From an uncultured Anaerolineales bacterium (lineage in GTDB: Bacteria; Chloroflexota; Anaerolineae; Anaerolineales; Villigracilaceae), in contig CASGHD010000190.1 in assembly GCA_949319575.1 (NCBI GenBank), positions 1 through 45,814 of the forward strand: DNA of 45,814 bases. Direction: 5' to 3'. Each line of letters begins with the position of its first letter. Position 1 is the stretch's first letter. The translations under genes and the position numbers were made by a program. Positions 1-8,687 of the stretch are shown here, piece after piece. The notes beneath the pieces are model-generated. The model searched no databases. It was not told the DNA's origin and saw nothing but the letters and a program-made list of their open reading frames with translations.

Positions 1-58
1 TTTTGTCCTCCGTAACGCCATCAACATTTCTCGAACTTTCTGTTGGCTGTTGATTATC

Positions 59-93
59 TTGACGCGCGATTTTCTTGGCAATTCGCGCGTCAA
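59..93. terminator. Inverted repeat after hpf, possible terminator
   Basis: Perfect 11-bp arms (59-69 and 83-93, TTGACGCGCGA and its complement) with a 13-nt loop lie just past the hpf stop codon. No T-tract follows on either strand, so this may be a Rho-independent-like or mRNA-end hairpin rather than a classical intrinsic terminator. Nothing else is visible in 1-116. Confidence 0.45.
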
Positions 94-116
94 GAGCCGT
101 TTTCGCGTTCTATTGA

Positions 117-686
117 TTATCCGACAACCGGCTCGATCAAACCATACGAGCCGTTGCGACGGCGATACAACACCTGGATCGCATTCCTCTCCGCGTTGAA
201 GAAGATGAAAAAGTTGTTGTGCCCAAGCAGGCGCATCTGCTCGACCGCCTCGTCCTCGTCCATCGGCATGATGATGAACTTCTTTCGTTTTGCGATCAAC
301 GGCAGGAGTTCGCCGGTCTCATCCACAGGCATTTCTTCTTCTTCCACGACCTCTGCCGCCGAGCGCCCATCGCCGCGCCCGCGATGACGCTTCCCTTTGT
401 AGCGCTCGATCTGCCGTTGCATCTTGTCTAATGCCGTATCGAAAGCGACATGCAACTCGTCGGATCGTTCCTCCGTTCGCAACATGAACCCTTTTCCACG
501 CACGGTCATTTGCGCCACTTGCCGGTCGCTCGCCTGCCGCGCGGTTTTTATGTGCGACAACTCAACGTACACTTCCTCTATATCCTGAAGGAGCCGCTCA
601 AGTTTGGCAGACTTCTTTTCAACATACTCGCGGGTGTTATCGGTCAAACGCATGTTTCGAGCCTGAACATCGATCTTGCTTGTCAT
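117..686 (-). CDS. hpf: Ribosome hibernation promoting factor, long form
   Basis: A 189-residue protein of the long HPF/YvyD type. The N-terminal ribosome-binding domain (about 1-100) carries the family pattern of an early LTDNTREYVEKK helix and an amphipathic IERYKGK end. A charged linker with a run of glutamates follows, then a C-terminal dimerisation domain (about 130-185) with the typical FIIMPMDEDEAVEQMRLLGH start and a YRRRNGSYGLIEP end. Long HPF dimerises 70S ribosomes into inactive 100S particles in stationary phase. The ATG is preceded by a strong AGGAGGT site. It is the last gene of the minus-strand Tad/comF group, 47 bp after comF, and a hairpin follows it. Confidence 0.93.
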   Translation of the reverse strand: MTSKIDVQARNMRLTDNTREYVEKKSAKLERLLQDIEEVYVELSHIKTARQASDRQVAQMTVRGKGFMLRTEERSDELHVAFDTALDKMQRQIERYKGKRHRGRGDGRSAAEVVEEEEMPVDETGELLPLIAKRKKFIIMPMDEDEAVEQMRLLGHNNFFIFFNAERNAIQVLYRRRNGSYGLIEPVVG

Positions 687-733
687 GACAGACCTCCTGA
701 AAATATTTTATCAATCACGCTTACGCATGATTG

Positions 734-1471
734 TCAAACGCGATTCAGATCGTGATGCGAAAGCGCGCGCGCGATCGTCAGCGCATACACCTCCGCTGCG
801 CCCGCAGACAGCGCCGCCTCGGCGCAGGCTGAGATGGTCGAACCGGTCGTCGCCACGTCGTCCATCAACAGGACGGATTTCCGCTTCACTTCCGACGGGT
901 CAGCCTGAAACGCCGCGCGGACATTTTCTCTTCGTTCAGCCGCCGTCAACCCAACCTGCGAGCGCGTCTCGCGGACCTTTCTCCCTCCATGTGGCGCGTA
1001 CGAAATGCCAAGTTCATACGCGAGCGGGCGCGCAACGAGCGCAACTTGATTATATCCCCGCTCTTGCAAACGAGCCTTCCCCAACGGGATCGGGATCAAT
1101 ACTTCCACCTTCCACTTTAGCATTCGCACAAATTCGACCATGTCAACTGCGATCGCATCTGCCAGCCCGATGTTGCGGCGATACTTGATGGCGCGGAGCG
1201 CGTTCTGCACCGGCGAATCAAAAACCGCCCATGAACGCATCATTCGATACGCGGGCGGGTTTGCTGTGCATTTCTCGCATCGTTCAGCCCCTTTCGTCGG
1301 TATTCCGCATTTATCACAAAACGGCTTGTCGATTCTCGGAACGCGCTTTCGGCAATCAGCGCACCAGCGCGAACCGGGCGTTCCGCATCCTCCGCACACC
1401 GGCGGGAAGAGCAGGTCCAACCCGCTCCAGGTCCATCGGTAGAGGCGATACGACCAGGGTATTCGTTTCAA
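734..1471 (-). CDS. comF: ComF family phosphoribosyltransferase-like protein
   Basis: 245 residues. Two N-terminal zinc-ribbon-like clusters (CGGCG...CADC near residues 26-40 and CDKCG...CEKC near 52-69) are followed by a phosphoribosyltransferase fold with the PRPP-binding motif LLMDDVATTGST near residue 202. ComF proteins take part in DNA uptake and transformation; a location next to type IV/Tad pilus genes fits that role but does not prove it. The start is a TTG codon: no ATG is available upstream, and the conserved zinc ribbon requires a start at or near this point. No clear ribosome binding site is seen, so expression may depend on coupling to tadC, 15 bp upstream. Confidence 0.88.
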   Translation of the reverse strand: MKRIPWSYRLYRWTWSGLDLLFPPVCGGCGTPGSRWCADCRKRVPRIDKPFCDKCGIPTKGAERCEKCTANPPAYRMMRSWAVFDSPVQNALRAIKYRRNIGLADAIAVDMVEFVRMLKWKVEVLIPIPLGKARLQERGYNQVALVARPLAYELGISYAPHGGRKVRETRSQVGLTAAERRENVRAAFQADPSEVKRKSVLLMDDVATTGSTISACAEAALSAGAAEVYALTIARALSHHDLNRV

Positions 1472-1486
1472 AGCAAATGAATATCG

Positions 1487-2428
1487 CTACAAGGTTGCGA
1501 AAATATTTAACGCCGCCGGAGTAAGAATAATGATCATAATGGACGGGAAGATCAACAGCGCCATGGGAATGATCATTTTCACAGGCGCCTTATGAGCCGC
1601 CTCTTCCGCAATCTGGCGTCGCTTGACGCGCATTTGATCCGATTGAATTCTCAACACGCGCGCCATGCTTACGCCCAACATTTCACTTTGAATGATCGCC
1701 GCCACAAAACTCGACACCTCGGGGATCCCGAGACGGTCCCCCATGGTTTTCAACGCTTCGCGGCGGGTCTTACCCAATTGCACTTCGCGGATGGTGCGCG
1801 CGAACGCCAAAGAAAGTTCGTTCTCCCATTTCTCGGTCACTTTTGCCATGGCGGCATCAAAGCCCAAGCCTGCCTCCACGCAGATCGTCAGCAAATCCAG
1901 GGCATCGGGCATTGCTTTTCGCACTTCCGTTTGCCGCCGCGTGATTCGACTCGTCACAATCAGGTGAGGCAGAAAAAAACCTCCAAAGATCGAGCCGCCA
2001 ATGTAGAGAAAGTTATTTGTTGGGTTTGGCGCCGGGTTTAAAGCCACCACCGTAACCATGAACCCGCCCAGCACAACGGCAAGAATAAAGCGAATTGCCA
2101 AAAACGTGGGCGCGTCCACGGGCCAGGGGTTGCCTGCCAGTTCAAGATTACGGGCGGTATCCTGGATCATCTTTTGAGGCGTAAAGCGGGCTGAAAACTC
2201 GCCCAACCGCCTCACCGCCGGGATGAGCACCCGTTCGCTGAAATTCTGAGAAAGCTCAATCTCCTCAAGCGATGCCACTTCGCCGCGCTGAATAAATTCC
2301 GAGAGCCGATCCTGCAATGGGTCGTCCGATTGTCCCTGCGCAGAAGCGTTTGCCCGGATGCTAAAGAGCACCACGGCAAGAATTACTAATAAGACAACGC
2401 CGCCGAAGATTAACAATCCGATGCTCAT
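1487..2428 (-). CDS. tadC: Tad pilus inner-membrane platform protein TadC
   Basis: 313 residues with a GspF/T2SSF domain. There is an N-terminal membrane helix (about 4-25), a pair of membrane helices near 105-155, the cytoplasmic T2SSF region containing MPDALDLLTICVEAGLGFDAA (split here as MPDALDLL and VEAGLGFDAA), and a last helix near 285-308. TadC is thought to pair with TadB as the membrane platform on which Flp pilin is polymerised. It starts one nucleotide after the tadB stop codon, so the two are translationally coupled. The residue pattern VEAGLGFDAAM is characteristic of TadC rather than TadB. Confidence 0.92.
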   Translation of the reverse strand: MSIGLLIFGGVVLLVILAVVLFSIRANASAQGQSDDPLQDRLSEFIQRGEVASLEEIELSQNFSERVLIPAVRRLGEFSARFTPQKMIQDTARNLELAGNPWPVDAPTFLAIRFILAVVLGGFMVTVVALNPAPNPTNNFLYIGGSIFGGFFLPHLIVTSRITRRQTEVRKAMPDALDLLTICVEAGLGFDAAMAKVTEKWENELSLAFARTIREVQLGKTRREALKTMGDRLGIPEVSSFVAAIIQSEMLGVSMARVLRIQSDQMRVKRRQIAEEAAHKAPVKMIIPMALLIFPSIMIIILTPAALNIFATL

Positions 2429-2429
2429 A

Positions 2430-3398
2430 TCACACCTCGATATCCGCGATCTTCATCATGATGAAATAACCGAGCGCGATCATGCCGACGATGACCGCCA
2501 CGGCAACAATTCCACATAACGGTTGGGGTAGCCCTCCGCGATCGTCAAAAAAACCTGCCAGATAAGTTGGGCTAACAAACCAAAGCGCCAGGCTTAGGAA
2601 AACCGGTATCATCGACAAAATGGCTCCGGAGGTACGCACAGATGCGGTTAACACGCGTATCTCTCCCTTAATGCGCACGCGTTCGCGAATGGTAAAGGAG
2701 ATGGTATCGAGGATTTCGGAAAGGTTACCGCCGACTTCCCGCTGAACATTGATCGCCGTAATCACGAAATCAAGGTCGTCGCTGGGAATACGGCGGAGCA
2801 TATTGTCGAGGGCTTTCTCCTGTGGGATGCCGATCTGCATTTCCTGCACCAACCGTCGGAATTCATCGGAGATCGGCGCTGGGAGTTCCCGGCTCACCGC
2901 TTCCATGGCTTGCATGGTCGAGTATCCCGCGCGCAAGCCGTTCACCATCAGGTTCAGCATATCAGAAAGTTGATCGTTGAACCTGTAGAGCCGCTGAGTT
3001 TTCTGTCGTTTAACGTAAAATCTCGGCAGGAAGAATCCGATAATTCCGCCAATGACAGCTGATATCCAGATTGTCTGGATGAAATAACCAATCGCGCCCA
3101 CGACAATGGTCGAGATAAAGATCAACGCATAATATTCAGATACCTTAAATTTGAGATCGGCGCGCGCCAATTCACGCGCAACCTGGTCGCCCCAGGAAGA
3201 TTTCGCAACCCGCCGATTTAACCATTCGGTAACTGCCGCGCCGCGCGGCGCGTCTTCAACACGAAGTTTATCGTCTTCAAGGAATTGACCCAGGCGCTCT
3301 TCCACTAACGACCGGTCGCTGACAACCGTAATGACCGCGCCAACAATGAGGAGCACGAGGAGTAGGAGACCCCCTCCAAGTAATATGACGGGATTCAT
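2430..3398 (-). CDS. tadB: Tad pilus inner-membrane platform protein TadB
   Basis: 322 residues with an N-terminal membrane helix, a helix pair around 85-125, a T2SSF domain with the pattern LMVNGLRAGYSTMQAME, and one or two helices at the C-terminus (about 265-315). It is the partner of TadC in the pilus platform. It lies 24 bp after cpaF and 1 bp before tadC in the same minus-strand run. Length and membrane layout match the family. Confidence 0.92.
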   Translation of the reverse strand: MNPVILLGGGLLLLVLLIVGAVITVVSDRSLVEERLGQFLEDDKLRVEDAPRGAAVTEWLNRRVAKSSWGDQVARELARADLKFKVSEYYALIFISTIVVGAIGYFIQTIWISAVIGGIIGFFLPRFYVKRQKTQRLYRFNDQLSDMLNLMVNGLRAGYSTMQAMEAVSRELPAPISDEFRRLVQEMQIGIPQEKALDNMLRRIPSDDLDFVITAINVQREVGGNLSEILDTISFTIRERVRIKGEIRVLTASVRTSGAILSMIPVFLSLALWFVSPTYLAGFFDDRGGLPQPLCGIVAVAVIVGMIALGYFIMMKIADIEV

Positions 3399-3422
3399 TG
3401 AACATGCACCTGCAAAAGCGAC

Positions 3423-4838
3423 CTAGTAACGTCGTCTTTCGCCAATACCAAAAATCGATGGGGGTAAATTAATGCCCGACGCTTCGATTTTATCCATAAA
3501 TTTAGGGCGCAAACCGGTTGGGCGCAACCGCCCAACAATTTGGCTATTCTCGATCCCAGTTTGTTCGAACACAAAGATATCGGTCATAGTGATCACATCG
3601 CCTTCCATACCGCTAACTTCAGTGATGTTGGTGACTTTTCTTGTGCCATCGCGCATACGTTCCTGGTGGCAAATTACATCCACCGCAGAGGCAATCTGCT
3701 CACGGATGGCGCGCGAGGGGAGTTCCATGCCAGCCATCAGGGTCATCGTTTCAAGACGGGAGAGGGTGTCCCGCGGGCTGTTCGAGTGCAAGGTGGTCAT
3801 GGAACCGTCGTGACCCGTGTTCATCGCCTGCAACATGTCCAGCGCCGCCTCATCGCGGATCTCCCCCACCACGATGCGGTCGGGGCGCATACGCAACGCA
3901 TTGATTACCAACTGCCGGATTGTAATCTCGCCGCGCCCTTCGATGTTGGGTGGCTTCGATTCAAGCGTGACCACATGTTCCTGGCGAAGCTGTAACTCGG
4001 CGGCATTTTCGATGGTCAAGATGCGCTCGTCCGCAGGGATGAAACTGGACAACACGTTCAAGAGTGTTGTTTTCCCAGAGCCTGTGCCTCCGGAAATCAC
4101 CACGTTCAATCTGGATTCTACGCATGCCTTTAAGAACTGCACGCCTTCCGCCGATAACGACCCATACGTGATGAGTTGCTCCACAGTAATTGGATTCTTG
4201 GAGAATTTACGGATGGTCAGGACCGGTCCAACGAGAGAGATTGGAGGAATTACGGCGTTGACACGGGAGCCATCCGGCAAACGCGCATCCACGTACGGGC
4301 TTGATTCGTCAATGCGCCGCCCCAGGGGCGCCACAATGCGATCGATGATTCTCATCACATGGTCGTTATTCTCAAACGTCACCGGCACGCGGTGGATCTT
4401 CCCTTTGCGCTCGATATATAGATTTTTCGCGCCGTTCACCATCACTTCTGTAATGGTTTCATCTTCCAACAATGTTTGCAACGGACCAAAGCCGAGGATT
4501 TCCGCTGTGATCTGCTCGAACAAACGGGCTTTTTCGGGCCGCGAGAGAACGATATTTTCTTCCGCCAGAATTTGCTCGAACAAATCCTGGATCGTTTTGC
4601 GAACGTCCTCGGTCCGCGAGATATCCATGGTTGGGTCGAGCTCGGAGAGTAATTTATTCTGCACGCGGGTTTTTAAATCGAAATATGTGCCAGCCTGCGG
4701 AGAAGTGATTGGCGCGTTCACACGCCTTGCCTGCAAGGAAGCCAGCTTTGAGCTATCACCACCCCCTTGATTGGTGGATGACTGCCCTCCGCCGGACGAT
4801 CCCGCCTGCCCTTGTTCAATTCTTTTTAATAGAGACAT
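3423..4838 (-). CDS. cpaF: Tad pilus assembly ATPase CpaF/TadA
   Basis: 471 residues of the type II/IV secretion ATPase family. A low-complexity Gly/Ser/Gln-rich N-terminus (1-50) precedes the conserved core. The Walker A motif is GGTGSGKTT, followed by the ENAAELQL Asp/Glu box, the VVGEIRDEAALDM Walker B region and the MTTLHSNS His box. This hexameric ATPase powers Flp pilus assembly and acts on the cytoplasmic face of TadB/TadC. It lies 22 bp downstream of cpaE. All nucleotide-binding motifs look intact. Confidence 0.95.
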   Translation of the reverse strand: MSLLKRIEQGQAGSSGGGQSSTNQGGGDSSKLASLQARRVNAPITSPQAGTYFDLKTRVQNKLLSELDPTMDISRTEDVRKTIQDLFEQILAEENIVLSRPEKARLFEQITAEILGFGPLQTLLEDETITEVMVNGAKNLYIERKGKIHRVPVTFENNDHVMRIIDRIVAPLGRRIDESSPYVDARLPDGSRVNAVIPPISLVGPVLTIRKFSKNPITVEQLITYGSLSAEGVQFLKACVESRLNVVISGGTGSGKTTLLNVLSSFIPADERILTIENAAELQLRQEHVVTLESKPPNIEGRGEITIRQLVINALRMRPDRIVVGEIRDEAALDMLQAMNTGHDGSMTTLHSNSPRDTLSRLETMTLMAGMELPSRAIREQIASAVDVICHQERMRDGTRKVTNITEVSGMEGDVITMTDIFVFEQTGIENSQIVGRLRPTGLRPKFMDKIEASGINLPPSIFGIGERRRY

Positions 4839-4860
4839 GTTTATCTCCTGAAATCATTCC

Positions 4861-6102
4861 TTATCGCCTGGCAACCCGATCCGATTCACCGTTGGCTTCG
4901 AGATCGGCAACGCGCGCGCGGACGTTTTCCGCCAGGGAAAGAATTCCCCGGGATGCCGGTTGATTTTTGGCGTCCAGAACAAACGGAACACCGCGATTCA
5001 CCGCCTTCGTTGCCACCTGCTCGTCCAGTGGAATGACTGTCGCAACCGGTTGTTTTAGGTTGTCAGCCACGCGGTCCGGCGTGATATTAATCCGTTTGTC
5101 GAAGCGATTCATCACAAAAATTATCCTTTCACGATCGACGCCCATTGTTTGAAGCAGATCCAAAAACAGACGGCAGTTCTTAACGGAAGGTATATCCTGA
5201 GATGTGACAAGAACGATGATATCGCTTATATCAAGGATGGAAAGAATATGGTCGGTCAGGTAGGGCGATGTATCAACCACTACATACGGATAAAGTTTTT
5301 GCAGATATTCGAGCACCCTCGACAACTGCTCGCCGGTGACCTTTTCTGCATGTTCAGGACGACTGGGGGCGGCAAGGATATGCAAGCCCGACGCCGCATG
5401 TTTCACCATGACTTCTTCAACGATCTCCGGGTCCAGTTCATCGGCGCGGGGAGCTAGGTCGGCAATCGTATTCTTGCCCTGTTCATTGACGAACACAGCC
5501 ACATCTCCAAACTGAAGGTTTGCGTCTACCAAAGCGGCGCGAGTATCCTCGTTATTTAGAGTGAGGGCAAGGTTTACGGCAATGGTAGTGCAACCAACCC
5601 CGCCTTTAGGGCTATATATCGTCACAATTTTTCCCTTGGTGCCATAGGAGTAATTTGCCCCACCCATCGCCCCCATGGCAGGCGCTACTTGCGTTTGGGC
5701 GGCTTTCGCTTTCTCGTTCAGCGCCATCGCGCCAGCCCGGCGAATCGCGGATATTAACTCATCCCCCATGGGGGGCTTCGTGAGAAAATCGCGCGCCCCG
5801 GCAAGCATAGCCCGACGCATATAATTTTGATCGCTTTGAACCGAGAGGATGACCACCTGCACAGCCGGCTGTTTGGCTCGAATCGCTTCCGTAGCGGCAA
5901 TCCCATCCATATCCGGCATGTTGATGTCCATCAAAACTACATCTGGCTGCACTTCCAAGGATGTCTGAATTGCCTCTTTGCCGGTTCTCGCAACGCCAAC
6001 GACCTCAACGTCCGACTCAAACTGCAAAAGCTTCCGAACATTCTCTCGTGTTTCGGAAATATCATCAACGATCAAGACTTTTATTTTGTCGCCCGGTGCC
6101 AT
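4861..6102 (-). CDS. cpaE: CpaE/TadZ: receiver domain fused to MinD/ParA-like ATPase
   Basis: 413 residues. Residues 8-125 form a response-regulator receiver with an intact acidic pocket and phospho-acceptor (VLMDINMPDMDG), the TLS-type switch (VVILSVQ) and the lysine of LTKPPMG. An Ala/Gly/Gln linker follows, then a MinD/ParA-like ATPase starting near 160 with the deviant Walker A SPKGGVGCTT and the VVDTSPYL Walker B region. TadZ/CpaE positions the Tad machine at the pole in other bacteria. Many TadZ receivers lack the Asp; this one keeps it, so phosphorylation input is possible. Confidence 0.9.
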   Translation of the reverse strand: MAPGDKIKVLIVDDISETRENVRKLLQFESDVEVVGVARTGKEAIQTSLEVQPDVVLMDINMPDMDGIAATEAIRAKQPAVQVVILSVQSDQNYMRRAMLAGARDFLTKPPMGDELISAIRRAGAMALNEKAKAAQTQVAPAMGAMGGANYSYGTKGKIVTIYSPKGGVGCTTIAVNLALTLNNEDTRAALVDANLQFGDVAVFVNEQGKNTIADLAPRADELDPEIVEEVMVKHAASGLHILAAPSRPEHAEKVTGEQLSRVLEYLQKLYPYVVVDTSPYLTDHILSILDISDIIVLVTSQDIPSVKNCRLFLDLLQTMGVDRERIIFVMNRFDKRINITPDRVADNLKQPVATVIPLDEQVATKAVNRGVPFVLDAKNQPASRGILSLAENVRARVADLEANGESDRVARR

Positions 6103-6141
6103 GAAGGATCAACCTCTACTGTTTGACTGTTTACAATACGC

Positions 6142-7197
6142 TTAAGGTTCAGCAGTTACGGTATCGTTAGGTAACACAGGCGGGGTCAAGATATCAACCC
6201 TGGGTCCTGTCGTAAAGTTGAGCTTTGCAGGAGGAGAAATACCGTACTTCGTTAACAAGTTGGTCAACGTTGCCGCCTGGGTCTCGATCCGGGATGTATC
6301 ACTCGGGTTGCGCAAGGTCATGGTGATCATCGCTCCGTTATACACCAGGTAATTCAAATAAATTGAATCCTGAGGGTCAACCATGATCGTAATAATATCC
6401 GGCGCTGCCTGTGCCTGTGCCTGTGCCGGAGATGGGGTGGCATTCGGGTCTGCCGAGGGAGCCGCCAATGTGAAATTGCCAAGTTTCATCACAACTTTAT
6501 CCTGCAAGATCACTTGACAAACCATGCGCGGACGCTGTACCTCCGATGGAATCGCATAAAATGGCTGTTGAAACGTTTGGTCAAGTTCTACGCGCCCCTG
6601 AGTTGAGCCTTCTCCGCCAGAAACCGCGGCGGCGGATAGAACAGGCAAGGCATCGGGAGGAAACCCCGTGCCCGTAACAACAGACGTGCGATTGGGCAGA
6701 ATCGTTTGAAATGTTTGGTCAATATCAATAAATAGCAGGCAGGCATTGACGTTGACATGAGCGCCATCATTGATTCCATAGCCAGCGGCGGCAAGACGGT
6801 TCGTCGGAATCGTAACCGCCACCATACCTGTTGGAATTTGAACCGCCCAAGCCGGGCCCGAAATTTCAACCGGTTTTGACCCCACCATGGAGGATGTGAT
6901 CACAACGCCTTGTTCAAGTGTAAAACGAGCGGTCTGCCCCACCAAATTTGCCTCTTCCCCTGCTGTATACATCACTTCTGCGACATTCGCCGAGGGAAGG
7001 GCAAATTTGCCGAGCAAATCGGCTGTGATCTCAGCGCCTTGGGGAATGTTTTGAGCGGCATAGTAGATTTCCGTCACCGCCGTTTGGGTCTCTGGTTGCT
7101 GTGTGGGAGGAGCGAACAATTTCAGGGCAACAAACACAACACCCAACCCCACTATAAGGATCAATACAACGAAGATTAGTAATCGTCCGCGACGCAT
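6142..7197 (-). CDS. cpaB: Flp pilus assembly protein CpaB (SAF/RcpC domains)
   Basis: 351 residues. An Arg-rich start and one membrane helix (about 4-28) precede an SAF domain (about 45-110) with the pattern AAQNIPQGAEITADLL, then an RcpC-like beta-rich region and a variable C-terminus. CpaB normally supports the pilus channel in the periplasm. No secretin gene (rcpA/cpaC) is in the window, which agrees with a Tad system in a cell lacking a typical outer membrane. The ATG follows an AGAGGAGAT ribosome binding site. A 7-bp stem-loop sits just upstream in the leader. Confidence 0.88.
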   Translation of the reverse strand: MRRGRLLIFVVLILIVGLGVVFVALKLFAPPTQQPETQTAVTEIYYAAQNIPQGAEITADLLGKFALPSANVAEVMYTAGEEANLVGQTARFTLEQGVVITSSMVGSKPVEISGPAWAVQIPTGMVAVTIPTNRLAAAGYGINDGAHVNVNACLLFIDIDQTFQTILPNRTSVVTGTGFPPDALPVLSAAAVSGGEGSTQGRVELDQTFQQPFYAIPSEVQRPRMVCQVILQDKVVMKLGNFTLAAPSADPNATPSPAQAQAQAAPDIITIMVDPQDSIYLNYLVYNGAMITMTLRNPSDTSRIETQAATLTNLLTKYGISPPAKLNFTTGPRVDILTPPVLPNDTVTAEP

Positions 7198-7213
7198 ATT
7201 TCAGATCTCCTCT

Positions 7214-7234
7214 CTTGACTATCCATCAGTCAAG
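7214..7234 (-). promoter_or_regulatory. Leader hairpin before cpaB
   Basis: Perfect 7-bp arms (CTTGACT at 7214-7220, AGTCAAG at 7228-7234) with a 7-nt loop lie just upstream of the cpaB ribosome binding site. It may affect mRNA stability or initiation. The function is inferred from position only. Confidence 0.35.
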
Positions 7235-7257
7235 TTGATTTGTCCATCTATCCTGTG

Positions 7258-7263
7258 ATTATA
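7258..7263 (-). promoter_or_regulatory. Possible -10 box upstream of cpaB
   Basis: TATAAT on the minus strand lies about 60 bp before the cpaB ATG and just after the flp terminator. No good -35 hexamer is visible at 16-18 bp. A separate promoter is plausible here because the terminator would otherwise cut cpaB off from flp. Confidence 0.3.
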
Positions 7264-7297
7264 CAGCATAAATATGAGGCAATAATGGCAAATTAGT

Positions 7298-7338
7298 AAA
7301 AAAGTAGGACTCTGCCAGTGGCAGAGTCCTATTTTTTT
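7298..7338. terminator. Strong bidirectional intrinsic terminator after flp
   Basis: A 12-bp perfect stem (7305-7316 and 7320-7331, TAGGACTCTGCC with its complement) and a 3-nt loop are flanked by an A-run on the left and a run of seven T on the right. On the minus strand it follows the flp stop codon by about 24 bp. It separates the abundant pilin message from the assembly genes. Confidence 0.9.
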
Positions 7339-7354
7339 GGGGTCAGAGTGATGG

Positions 7355-7504
7355 TTACGGCAGGGAGTTGTTGATGCTGGAGAAGGTGTTGCCGATCTTG
7401 GGTCCGAGCAAATTCATGACCGCAATGACCACGATCGCCACGAGAGCAATGATGATGGCATACTCAACCAAGCCTTGACCTTTTTCTTTGGGTGCGAATA
7501 ACAT
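7355..7504 (-). CDS. flp: Flp/Fap family type IVb pilin
   Basis: A 49-residue prepilin. A short leader ends in KEKG, followed by the processed N-terminus QGLVEYAIIIALVAIVVIAV, which has the Flp hallmark of Glu at +5 and Tyr at +6 and a single hydrophobic helix. TadV-type peptidase would cleave after the Gly; no such peptidase is in the window. I chose the ATG at 7504 because AAGGAG lies 8-9 nt upstream; a longer reading frame would put 21 unlikely residues ahead of the leader. It has its own promoter and terminator, consistent with being the major structural subunit. Confidence 0.93.
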   Translation of the reverse strand: MLFAPKEKGQGLVEYAIIIALVAIVVIAVMNLLGPKIGNTFSSINNSLP

Positions 7505-7538
7505 GATGAAATCTCCTTTGAACCTAAAATATTGTTTT

Positions 7539-7556
7539 CCTGAGATAGCTCTCAGG
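7539..7556 (-). promoter_or_regulatory. 5' leader hairpin of the flp mRNA
   Basis: Seven-bp perfect arms (CCTGAGA and TCTCAGG) around a 4-nt loop. From the position of the predicted promoter, transcription would start within a few bases of the hairpin, so the stem would sit at the extreme 5' end. Such hairpins can stabilise abundant mRNAs; this is inference. Confidence 0.4.
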
Positions 7557-7565
7557 GTTGACATC

Positions 7566-7593
7566 ATTTTATCCAGAAAGAAGTAAAAATCAA
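7566..7593 (-). promoter_or_regulatory. Sigma-70-type promoter of flp
   Basis: On the minus strand: TTGATT (7588-7593), a 16-bp spacer, then TAAAAT (7566-7571). It lies about 60 bp upstream of the flp start codon. Confidence 0.6.
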
Positions 7594-7651
7594 GATTGGG
7601 AAGGTCTAAAACGCTTACAATCCTGTTATCTTCTCCTAACGACTTTGAAAT

Positions 7652-8683
7652 CTACGATCGCGCCGAAACCGCAAAAGAAACGCGCGCACCTTTGCCCGGA
7701 GAACTGTCGATCTCGAAATTTCCACCCAACATTTCAGCCCGCTCGCGAATCAATTTCAGCCCAAGGCTGTTATTCTGAAGCGCGCTGTCTGGATCAAACC
7801 CTTTGCCATTATCGTCGATGCTAACGCGGATTCGATCCTCGCCCAAGTCAATCAACACCTTCACCTGGGTTGCCTGCCCGTGACGGGCAGAGTTCCCGAG
7901 TAATTCTTGAATCGCGCGGAATAACATGACTTCGAGGTAGGGTTGCAGGCGACGTTCATTGCCGGTTACGGTGATGGTCACATCAATCCCTGTCTGTTCC
8001 CGGAAGGCATCGGCATAACGTCGGAGCGTGGGGACCAAGCCCAGGTCATCCAACATCATCGGGCGCAACTCAAAGATGAAATTTCTCACCTTCTGAAATG
8101 TGCCCATCGCGGATGATTTCAAATTATTCAATTCATCCCGAGCTTGGTTTATATCCAAATCCATCAGGCGCATGGCGATCTCGGTCTGAAGAATAAAATT
8201 CGAGAGGGCTTGGGCGGGACCGTCGTGTATCTGGCGCGACAGGCGCTGGCGCTCTGTTTCCTGCGCGTTGACCAGCATCTCGACGCTTGCCATGGGGCTT
8301 TTTGAAGTCGACCCGGACGAAGAAGCAGTCGCTCCGCCGCCTACGGTCATTGCGCTTGCCCGTTCAAGCGCTGATTTGAAGCGTTCGAGGTGCGTCTTTT
8401 CACTTTGGAGTTTTTCCAACTGCCCCCGCATCACAAATAGTCGTTGTTGGGCATCCAGGGCAGAATCGTACGCGTTTCGGATTTCCTGCTGTGGCATATT
8501 GTCCAACTGATTCTGAACCTGTTGCAGGTGAGTGGTAATTGCCGCGTTCCGCTGGGAAAGTTTGGATACTTCAACCTGACTCTGCTCGATCATCAAGGTA
8601 ATCTCACGCAACGCGCGGATTGTTTCATCAAGTTCGGTCTGAATGTCCAACTCGCCGGCGGGCAATTCCATTTCCACAGACAT
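7652..8683 (-). CDS. Cytoplasmic sensor histidine kinase, DegS/NarL-partner type
   Basis: 343 residues with no membrane helix. The N-terminal half (1-115) is a long coiled coil like that of DegS. The HisKA_3 dimerisation domain contains RQIHDGPAQALSN, with the phospho-accepting His near residue 153, and the ATPase domain shows the N box (QELLGNSARHG) and G box (DDNGKGFD). It would sense a cytoplasmic cue and phosphorylate the response regulator encoded 4 bp upstream in the same operon. The signal is unknown. The neighbouring pilus genes make surface behaviour a reasonable guess. Confidence 0.9.
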   Translation of the reverse strand: MSVEMELPAGELDIQTELDETIRALREITLMIEQSQVEVSKLSQRNAAITTHLQQVQNQLDNMPQQEIRNAYDSALDAQQRLFVMRGQLEKLQSEKTHLERFKSALERASAMTVGGGATASSSGSTSKSPMASVEMLVNAQETERQRLSRQIHDGPAQALSNFILQTEIAMRLMDLDINQARDELNNLKSSAMGTFQKVRNFIFELRPMMLDDLGLVPTLRRYADAFREQTGIDVTITVTGNERRLQPYLEVMLFRAIQELLGNSARHGQATQVKVLIDLGEDRIRVSIDDNGKGFDPDSALQNNSLGLKLIRERAEMLGGNFEIDSSPGKGARVSFAVSARS

Positions 8684-8687
8684 AAAA

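Noticed and set aside
3817-4770. 317-codon plus-strand frame opposite cpaF
   Set aside because: Antisense shadow of a highly conserved ATPase gene; no recognisable protein features.
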